A stretch of 5,850 nt of DNA from Rhodothermaceae bacterium (lineage in GTDB: Bacteria > Bacteroidota > Rhodothermia > Rhodothermales > JAHEMB01): contig JAHEMB010000272.1 in assembly GCA_024643915.1 (NCBI GenBank), positions 1 through 5,850 of the forward strand, given 5' to 3'. Below the pieces are notes generated by a model. It made no database searches and was not told where the DNA came from. It saw only the letters and a list, made by a program, of their open reading frames with translations. Both the position numbers and the translations under genes were made by a program. Positions 1 to 5,850 of this stretch are shown here, one piece after another (the stretch's first letter is position 1; every line of letters starts with the position of its first letter).

Positions 1-3000
1 GCGCCACCCAGGTCGACCCTGAGTTTAAGCAGGACCTCCGCCTGGGCATCACCGGCACCATCGGCGACAAGATGCGGATCGACGTCAACTGGGACACCAA
101 CAACCAGTTCGACTATCAGAACCAGGTGAAGCTGCAATACACCGGCTACGAGGACGAGATCATCCAGTCGATAGAGGCCGGCAACGTCTTCCTCCAGACT
201 CCCTCGCGCCTCATCACGGGCGGGCAGAGTCTTTTCGGCATCAAGACCGAACTCCAGCTCGGCGGCCTCAACCTGACCACCGTGACGAGCCAGCAGGAGG
301 GCCAGTCCAACAGCCTCAACATCGACGGCGGCGCCGAGACGACCCAGTTCGACCTGAAGCCGACCGACTACGACGACCTGACCCACTTTTTCCTCGCCTA
401 TTACTTCCGCAACCGTTGGGAAGAGGCCCTCTCCACACCGCCGAACGTGATCCTGGGGCCGGGCTTCGAGCGCATCACCGACATCGAGGTGTGGCGCCTG
501 GAGAACGTCGGCGTGGAGGAGCAAGACCTGCGACAGGCCGTGGCCGTGGTAGACCTGGGCGAGCCGCGCGAACTCCTCGGCCTGGCCGACGGCTATACGG
601 CCGAGACCCGCCCCGGACGCGACATCGACCAGTATGAGGAGGCGGACCTGGAAACGCAGCTCCGCGATGGCAACGCCGTACCCAAGGACTTCCTCCAGGC
701 ACGGGGCCTGACGGCCTCCGACTTCCAGGTGGGCCGCTTCAAGAAGCTCCGCCCCAGCGAGTACGACTTCGACCCGCAACTCGGCTACCTCTCCCTCAAA
801 TCGCGCCTGCAAGACCAGCAGGCCCTAGCTGTCGCCTTTCGGTACCGCGCCGGCAACAGCGTCTTCCAGGTGGGCGACTTCTCCGACGAGACGGGCGGCA
901 CCACCGGCAGCCAGAACGCCCAGCGCCTCGTGCTCAAGCTGCTCCGCCCCACCCAGCTCCGCCAGCCCGCCCCCGGCGCCAACCCCGCCGCCTGGTACCT
1001 CGAGATGCGCAACATCTACCGCCTGCCGGGGCGCGGCCTCAACCCCGCCGACTTCACCCTCGAACTCTTTTACGAGCCTCCCGGCCAGACGGGCCGCAAG
1101 ACCCTCCCCGGCGTGGGCGGCCAGCAGCAGTTGCTGAGCCTGCTCGGCCTCGACCGCCTCAACCAGGACGGCGCCCCCACGCCCGACTTCCAGTTCGACT
1201 TCATCCGGAACTTCACCATCAAGCCCGGCGACGGCCTCCTCATCTTCCCCTACCTCGAACCCTTCGCCGACCGCATCGACGCCCTCATCCCCGAGGGCGA
1301 CACCGAGACCGAGCAAACACTCGTCTTCGATCGGCTCTACCGCGAGAAGAAGGACAACGCCCGCCTCGACACGCAGCACGACGTCTACCGCGTCCGGGGC
1401 TCCTATCGCGGCTCGGTGCAGGACTTCTACGACTTGCGCGCCTTCGCCGGCATCATCGAGGGGTCGGTGCGGGTGACCTCAGGCGGCACGCCCCTCCAGG
1501 AGAACACCGATTACACGGTCGATTACATCGGCGGCACGGTGCAGATCATCAACCCCGCCTTCCTCACCTCCGGGCGCGAAATCAACATCACCTACGAGCA
1601 AAACAGTTTCTTCAACTTGCAGAAGAAGACCCTCGTGGGCGCCCGCGCCGACTATGACTTCGGCGAGGAGCTGGTGCTCGGCGCCACCGTCATGCGCCTC
1701 AACGAGAAAAGCCCGGTGGACAAGTTCCGCATCGGCGAGGAGCCTATCTCGAACACCATCTGGGGCGTAGACGGCAACCTGAACCTGGAGCCGCGCTGGC
1801 TCACACGCGCCATCGACTTCCTGCCCTTCATCCAGACCAAAGAGCCCAGCGCCATCAAGATCACCGGTGAGTTTGCCGAGCTGCGCCCCGGCCACAGCGA
1901 AACCGTAGCCTTTGAGCGTGCCCGCCGCGAGCTGCGCGACAAGGACCTCGACTTCCGCGCCGACGAACTCGACGGCATCTCCTACATCGACGACTTCGAG
2001 GGTTTCGAGACGACGTTCTCCCTCCGTCAGCCCGGCGCATGGCGCCTCGCCTCCGCGCCAGACTCGCTCCGGCCCGCCCTCGTCGACCTGCCCGGCAGCT
2101 TCGACGACTCGCTCCGCACCACCTGGCGCGGCAGCTTCGCCTGGTACCAGCTCAACAACAACGTCTTGCAGTCGATGAACGGCGTGCCCGTCTTCAACGT
2201 CGGCGCCGTCAGCACGGTCGATGTCAACGACGTCTTCCCCGACCGCGAGACGCAGGGCGGCGTGGACGACATCTTGCAGACGATGGACCTCTACTTCAAC
2301 CCATACGAGCGCGGCCCCTACAACTTCACCACCGACCTTCGGGACTTCTTGAGCAACCCGCAGCAGACGTGGGGCGGCTTCATGCAGCGGCTCCCGGAGG
2401 GCTACACCGACTTCACGACGAAGAACACCGAGTTCGTCGAGTTTATCTTCAAGCCCTTCCCCGAGAACCAGGCCGGCGACGCCGGGCGCGGCGCGAAGCT
2501 CTACGTCGATTTGGGGTCGATCTCGGAGGACGTCATCCCCAACGACAAGCTCAACAACGAAGACGGCCTCTCGACCTCACTCAGCGGCTCGCCCGACATC
2601 GACGTCTGGAGCCGCCTGCCGCGCAGCACCATCGACCAGGCCGTCACGATTGACGACCAGACCGGCATGACGGAGGACCTCGGCCTCGACGGCCTCGCCT
2701 CCTTCACCGACACGCCCTACGACCAGATCGGGGCGACCGAGCGCATCGTCTTCGCCCGGTTCCTGGCTGCCCTCGAAGCGGCCGCCCCCGCCGCCGGCGA
2801 CCCTCTCTCCCAGCGGTACCAGGCTGAGCTCGCCCGCACGCGCCTCGACCCCTCGGCCGACGACTACCACAACTTCGAGAATACCCGCTACTTCGACGAC
2901 GAGACGCTTTTTCCCGGCCGGGCAACGGTGCAGCAGCGTTTCTCGCGGTACTTCGCCGGGACGGAGCTGAACTCGTTCGAGGGGCAGAACGAACTGGCTC

Positions 3001-5850
3001 CCGGCGACCGCTACGCCGTCAGGCGCGGCAACTCGCGCTACCCGGACTCGGAAGACCTCAACATCAACTCGAACGTCGATACCGACAACAGCTATTTCCA
3101 GTACGAGCTGCCCCTCAGCAAAGCCGTCCTCGACTCGCTCGCCAACCCCAACCTCGTCGATGACTTCGTGGTGGACAAGATCGACGAGGACGGCGACGGC
3201 GACGGCTGGTACAAGATCCGCATCCCCGTGCGCAACTTCACGCGCAAGGCCGGCACCATCCAGGACTTCTCTACGATTGAGTCCATGCGGATCTGGACGA
3301 CGGGCCACACGGTGCCGGTAACGATGCGGTTTGCCTCGCTCGAACTGGTGGGCAGCCAGTGGAAGAAGTCGGATCAGGTGGCTCTGGAGACCGACGGCAC
3401 GGGCGGCCCCTCAAACGAGTTCGGCGCGCGGCCCATCCAGCTCATCGAGCCGGACACGCGCCTGAGCATCTCCAGCATCAACAACGAGGAGAGCAGCGTC
3501 TACCTCTCGCCCAACGGCGCCGTCGTCAGCCAGATCCGCGCCACCACGGGCCGGACGTTGCGCGGGCGCGAGCAGGCGATGGTGATGCGCGTGGAGAACT
3601 TGGAGCCGGGCCAGCAGCGCGCCATCTTCAAAACCTACCAGGGCCTCGACCTGCTGCGCTACCGCAACCTCCGCATGTTCGTCCACATGCACGCCAAAGA
3701 GGGCACCTTCCTGGCCTCCCTGCCGCCGGAAGAGGCGCGCGACAAGGTCCGCTTCTTCGTCCGCCTGGGCGCCAACGAGACGAACGACTATTACGAGTAC
3801 GAGCTGCCCCTGACGCCCACGCCCATTCCCGAAGGCGATGTGGACAAGCTGTGGCGCACCAACCAGCCCAACCCAAACGGCGGCGGCCTGATCGACCTCA
3901 ACGCGGTCAACCTCGTCCTCGACGCCCTCAACCAGCTCAAGACCGAACGCGACCGGCAGCTCTTCCGCCCGGACAGCATCTACTGGAGTGACGAGAACGG
4001 CGTGGCCCTGAACCCAACCCTGGAGGCGTTCGCGCCCCCCGGCACCCGCCTCGCCATCCGGGGCAACCCCTCCCTCGGGCGCATCAACACGATTGTCTTC
4101 GGCGTGCGCAACCCCGCTGACCCGAGCCAGCGTGGGATCGAGCACATCGTCGAGGACGTGGAGCTGTGGCTGAACGAGTTGCGCGTGGCCGGCTACGACG
4201 AGGAAAACGGCTGGTCCGCCCTGATGAACGCCGACGTGAAGCTGGCCGACCTGGGTAGGTTGAAGGCTAACTTCCAGCGGCGGACGGACGGCTTCGGCTC
4301 GCTCTCCTCCACCCTCGGCGACCGCGACCAGACCAACAGCCTCGACTGGAGCGTCATCTCCGACGTCAACCTCAACAAATTCCTGCCCGAGCGCTACGGC
4401 TGGACCGTCCCCGTCTCGGTGCAGGTGCAGTCGAACTCGGCCACGCCGCGCTTTGCGCCCAACCGGGGCGACGTGCGCCTCGAAGCCCTTCTCAACCAGA
4501 TCGAAGAGCGGGACGACCTGACGCCGGAAGAAATGGACGAGGCCCGGCGCGAGTTGATCGAAGAATCCCAAACGCACAGTTACAAGCGGTCCTTCTCCAC
4601 CCGGCTAAGCAAGCAGAACTCGCGCTCGAAGTGGCTGAAATACACGCTCGACGGTCTCTCGCTCGCCTATGCCTTTACCGACAACGAGGCGCGCAGCCCG
4701 CAGCAGGAATTGCGCAATACGTGGGACTGGACATCGACAGCCTCGTACCGTGTCTCGACGGGCCGCCCGCGCACCGTGCGCCCCTTCTGGTTCCTCGACG
4801 ACCTCCCCCTCATCGGCACCCTGGGCGATCTGCGCTTCAACTACCTGCCCCAGTCGGTGGCCACCTCGGGCACGCTCTCGCGCAACTTCGCCGAGACGAA
4901 GGACCGCCCCCCTGTCACGCAGACGGCCCAGCTCGACGAGAACTTCATCCAGCCGCCCGCCGACGTGCTCTTCCCCGTGCGCGATCAGCAGTCGTTCTCG
5001 CACCGCCGCAACTTCAGCCTGCAATACAACCCGTTCCAGTTCCTCAACCTAAGCTTTGACACCAATACGGGCCAGAGCCTCAGCGCCCTCGGCGTCGATA
5101 CGCTCTTCACTTTCGTCAGCTACGACTCCACCTCGGGCACCTTCAACCGCTTCCAGAACTACGACCTGGGGCGGGCCATCGCCGAGGGCATCGTAGCCGA
5201 CAGCAGCGGCTTCGGCCTGACCGACTTCGAGGTGACGCGCCTGGGCGTGCGGTCAAGCGGCGCCGTCTTCGACGATGTCTTCAAGGGCAAGGAGGGGTTG
5301 CGCACCGATAACCACCGCCAGGGCTTCAACGCGACCTTCCGCCCCAACTTCACCAAGAGCAAGTGGCTCGACTGGGTCAGCCTTCAGGATTTCGTCTACG
5401 CCACTACCTTCGACTGGCGCAACGGCTCGGTGGGGCGCAACGAGGGCGCCACGGTGAGCACACGCGTGGACCTGCGCAGCGGCCTCACGCTCCGCCCGCA
5501 GGATCTGTGGCGCAAGTTCGGCTTCTACCGGACGCTGGAGGAGCAGCAGAAGCAGGCCGAGCAGGAGGCCCAGGAGCGCCGCCGCACCCGCGAGCAGGAG
5601 CGCCAGCGCCGGAAGGAGGAGAAAGCGCGGCTGAAAGAGCTTGAAGAGGCCGGCGAAGCCCCCCCCGAAGAGGAGGAGGCGTTGGAGGCCGCCCCGCCGG
5701 AGGAAATGCCGCCAGTCCCTGAGCAGCCGTTCCCCGCCGAGGCGTTCCCGGTGGACTCCCTCGGCATGCCGTTGGACTCCCTCGGCATGCCGGTCGATTC
5801 GCTGGGTATGCCGGCGGATTCGCTGGGGGCGGCGGAAGAGGAGAAGGCCG
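1..5850 (+). CDS. sprA: Cell-surface protein SprA/Sov, T9SS outer-membrane translocon (internal fragment, partial at both ends)
   Basis: SprA forms the outer-membrane pore of the type IX secretion system. The known Flavobacterium structure is a single-chain 36-strand beta-barrel with an extracellular cap and a lateral opening; PorV and a plug protein bind it, and folded cargo with a C-terminal sorting domain exits through it. Here one frame is open without a stop from base 3 to base 5849 (1,949 codons). Family signatures occur in the expected order: GDKM, EAGNV, QSLFGIKT, DYTVDY, IGEEPISN, ISYIDDFEG, ERGPYN, WGGFM, KLYVDLGSISEDV, DPSADDY, YFQYELPL, MFVH, YYEYELPL, ELWLNELRVAGY and GFGS. Family members are roughly 2,400-2,500 residues, so I infer a few hundred residues are missing, split between the N-terminus (with the signal peptide) and the C-terminus. 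No frameshift or internal stop is seen, so the gene looks intact. The charged and repetitive stretch near the right edge is atypical. Operon partners cannot be seen. Confidence 0.97.
3..350 (+). other. sprA: SprA conserved N-proximal block
   Basis: This is residues 1-116 of the fragment. It holds the most recognisable N-proximal signatures of the family: GDKM followed by a run of alternating polar residues (NWDTNNQFDYQNQVKLQY), then EDEII, EAGNV (bases 174-188) and QSLFGIKT (bases 225-248), then LQLGGLNLTTVTSQQEG. In canonical SprA the equivalent text is close to 'GDKL ... TFDFENQ ... EDEIIK.IEAGNV ... QSLFGIKT.LQFG'. That match fixes the reading frame and the identity. The alternating hydrophobic/polar pattern fits beta-strands. 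The segment starts in the middle of the protein, so the signal peptide is outside the window. Confidence 0.9.
1437..1778 (+). other. sprA: SprA mid-region signature block (GSVRVT / DYTVDY / IGEEPISN)
   Basis: This is residues 479-592. It begins around GSVRVTSGG and continues through DYTVDYIGGTVQIIN (bases 1509-1553) and an INITYEQNSFFNLQKK stretch to IGEEPISNTIWGVDGN (bases 1731-1778). The order and spacing follow SprA proteins, where similar text reads 'GSV.VTAGG..L.EN.DYTVDY..G.V.I.N ... iGdEPisN.iWG'. The repeated short strands separated by GG and NP turns are typical of outer-membrane beta proteins. The call rests on remembered family motifs, without a computed alignment. Confidence 0.85.
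1977..2540 (+). other. sprA: SprA core block (ISYIDDFEGFE to SISEDVIP)
   Basis: This is residues 659-846. It starts with ISYIDDFEGFE (bases 1977-2009), one of the best conserved SprA strings, followed by WRLASAP, FNPYERGPYNF, WGGFMQRLPEGYTDF (from base 2370), NTEFVEFIFKPF and AKLYVDLGSISEDVIP (bases 2493-2540). Canonical SprA has close counterparts for each ('DDFEG', 'ERGPYNY', 'WGGIMR', 'IEFIEFW', 'KLYFNLGNISEDV'). The block reads as a jelly-roll-like beta-sandwich fold in which carbohydrate-binding-module-like strands end in acidic turns. That fold assignment is inference; the motif matches are what the sequence shows. Confidence 0.88.
2847..3236 (+). other. sprA: SprA block DPSADDY to IRIPVRNF, with an Asp/Gly-rich turn
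   Basis: This is residues 949-1078. DPSADDY (bases 2847-2867) leads into NFENTRYF and a Tyr/Asn-rich stretch, then SEDLNINSNVDTDN and NSYFQYELPL (bases 3087-3116), and finally WYKIRIPVRNF. All have recognisable SprA counterparts (DPSGDNY, 'P..EDLN.D.T', 'YFQY', 'WYQFRIP'). Between VVDK and WYKIRIP lies DEDGDGDGW (bases 3183-3209). It fits the DxDxDG calcium-loop pattern in two overlapping registers: D1061-x-D1063-x-D1065-G, and D1063-x-D1065-x-D1067-G. Metal binding is an inference. Confidence 0.8.
3435..4301 (+). other. sprA: SprA block with MFVH, YYEYELPL and ELWLNELRV
   Basis: This is residues 1145-1434. It contains SISSINNEESSVYLSPNG, REQAMVMRVENLEPGQQRAIFKTY, MFVHMHA (bases 3675-3695; most relatives read MFVHAE), NDYYEYELPL (bases 3783-3812), VELWLNELRVAGY (bases 4158-4196), LADLGRL (from base 4242) and GFGS (bases 4290-4301). 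In canonical SprA this region reads 'D.R.Y..L.MFVHAE ... DYYEYEIPL ... EVW.NELRL ... LADFG ... GFGS'. The match is dense and by itself enough to name the gene. The NDYYEYELPL string echoes the earlier NSYFQYELPL, which suggests two related beta-sandwich modules in one chain. Confidence 0.9.
4320..5534 (+). other. sprA: SprA C-terminal barrel region (partial)
   Basis: This is residues 1440-1844. The sequence alternates polar and hydrophobic residues in runs of about 10 (for example WSVISDVNLNKF, VPVSVQVQSNS, FSLQYNPFQFLNLSFD, FVYATTFDWRNG, VSTRVDLRSGLTL). These are separated by turns rich in Gly, Asn, Asp and Pro, as expected of transmembrane beta-strands. Family-like strings include PFWFLDDLPLIGTLGDLRFNYLPQS (from base 4782) and the closing LWRKFGFYRTL. 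A short helical, acidic stretch (LNQIEERDDLTPEEMDEARRELIEES, bases 4494-4571) interrupts it, and a helical insert of this kind occurs at this place in relatives too. Further strands must follow beyond the right edge. Confidence 0.8.
5535..5648 (+). other. sprA: Highly charged, probably coiled-coil helix within SprA
   Basis: This is residues 1845-1882, 38 in all, beginning LEEQQKQAEQEAQE and ending LKELEE. By count there are 12 Glu, 8 Arg, 4 Lys and 7 Gln, with only 3 Leu and 3 Ala and no Gly or Pro, so a long solvent-exposed helix is the likely structure. It follows directly after the barrel-type sequence LWRKFGFYRT, at a point where SprA relatives have a variable loop after a 'LY.K.PFYKK'-type string. 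With so few hydrophobic positions it may be a single alpha-helix and not a paired coiled coil. Which side of the membrane it lies on is not visible; a periplasmic loop is the likelier guess. Confidence 0.7.
5649..5750 (+). other. sprA: Pro/Glu-rich disordered linker
   Basis: This is residues 1883-1916 (34 residues, from AGEAPPEEEE to FPAEAFP). It consists almost wholly of Pro, Glu and Ala, with no predicted strand or helix pattern after the first few residues. It joins the charged helix to the heptapeptide repeats and is probably an extended, flexible spacer. The reading frame and codon style are unchanged from the rest of the gene, so this is not a frameshifted stretch. Confidence 0.7.
5751..5834 (+). 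repeat. In-frame 21-bp tandem repeat coding for xDSLGMP, three full copies and one degenerate copy
   Basis: There are four consecutive 21-base units at 5751-5771, 5772-5792, 5793-5813 and 5814-5834. They encode VDSLGMP, LDSLGMP, VDSLGMP and ADSLGAA. Units 1 and 2 differ at one base only, the first (GTG versus TTG). Unit 3 keeps the peptide but uses different synonymous codons for Asp, Ser, Leu and Gly, and unit 4 shares GATTCGCTGGG with unit 3. Because unit length is a multiple of three, copy-number change would not break the frame. The tract is followed by EEEKA and then the window edge, so more copies or another charged stretch may lie beyond. Confidence 0.93.

Noticed and set aside
2039..2653. 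Plus-strand open frame of 204 codons in another phase
   Set aside because: The translation is an Arg/Pro/Ala/His-rich string typical of an out-of-phase reading of GC-rich DNA. It overlaps ISYIDDFEG-to-SISEDV, one of the best conserved parts of sprA.
2577..3308. Antisense open frame of 243 codons (with similar ones at 825-1379, 1479-1895 and 4605-5024)
   Set aside because: All lie in the same complementary phase as the 3411-4577 frame and are explained the same way. None shows a family motif, and the sense frame is conserved beneath each.
3359..3991. Plus-strand open frame of 210 codons in another phase
   Set aside because: Arg/Pro/His-rich, with no recognisable domain. It overlaps the MFVH and YYEYELPL block of sprA, which is clearly the coding frame.
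3411..4577. Long antisense open frame of 388 codons
   Set aside because: It lies exactly codon-on-codon opposite the sprA frame. There, antisense stops need sense TTA, CTA or TCA codons, which are rare in a gene that prefers C/G third positions. Its translation is a Val/Ala/Gly/Glu-rich mix with no recognisable domain. The sense strand carries strong SprA signatures throughout.
5640..5720. Possible gene end and start of a new gene in the low-complexity stretch
   Set aside because: No stop codon occurs in the sprA frame through this stretch, and no ribosome-binding-site-plus-start arrangement with a new open frame is visible.
5525..5788. Antisense Ser-rich open frame over the charged/repeat segment
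   Set aside because: Its Ser/Gly/Arg composition simply mirrors the Glu/Ala/Pro codons of the sense strand. The sense heptapeptide keeps its sequence through synonymous codon changes, which supports the sense frame.
5763..5791. Repeated GGCATGCC palindromes (5763-5770 and 5784-5791) as possible protein-binding sites or a hairpin
   Set aside because: They are explained by the repeated Gly-Met-Pro codons in two near-identical repeat units. The third unit loses the palindrome while keeping the peptide, so selection on DNA is not indicated.

Overview
The whole window is the interior of one very large protein-coding gene on the plus strand. A single frame (first complete codon at base 3, last at 5849) stays open for 1,949 codons and leaves both edges still open. 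The translation matches SprA (Sov in Porphyromonas gingivalis) along its length. SprA is the giant outer-membrane translocon of the type IX secretion system (T9SS), which is also needed for gliding motility in many Bacteroidota. The signal peptide, start codon, promoter and ribosome binding site lie upstream of the window. The C-terminus, stop codon and terminator lie downstream.

Organism: SprA is restricted essentially to the Bacteroidota/FCB group. The DNA is GC-rich (40 of the first 60 bases are G or C) and codons mostly end in C or G, unlike the AT-rich flavobacteria. This suggests a GC-rich lineage such as Rhodothermota (the Rhodothermus/Rubricoccus/Salinibacter side of the group). The lineage is an inference from composition only.

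Layout, with residue n starting at base 3n: residues 1-115 are the conserved N-proximal block (GDKM, EAGNV, QSLFGIKT). Residues 116-500 are a more variable part of the large soluble/barrel region. Residues 503-592 carry the DYTVDY...GTVQIIN and IGEEPISNTIWG signatures. Residues 659-846 carry ISYIDDFEGFE, ERGPYNF, WGGFMQRL and AKLYVDLGSISEDV. Residues 949-1080 carry DPSADDY, SEDLNI, YFQYELPL and an Asp/Gly-rich turn. Residues 1225-1434 carry MFVH, YYEYELPL, ELWLNELRV and GFGS. Residues 1440-1844 are alternating beta-strand sequence of the C-terminal barrel. Residues 1845-1949 are an unusual tail to the window: a highly charged helix, a Pro/Glu linker and a tandem heptapeptide repeat.

No second gene, RNA gene, mobile element, CRISPR array, promoter or terminator is supported. 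The other open frames, mostly antisense, are by-products of GC-rich codon use in sprA. I do not see a new multi-gene system here. The part most worth following up is the low-complexity insertion near the right edge of this SprA.
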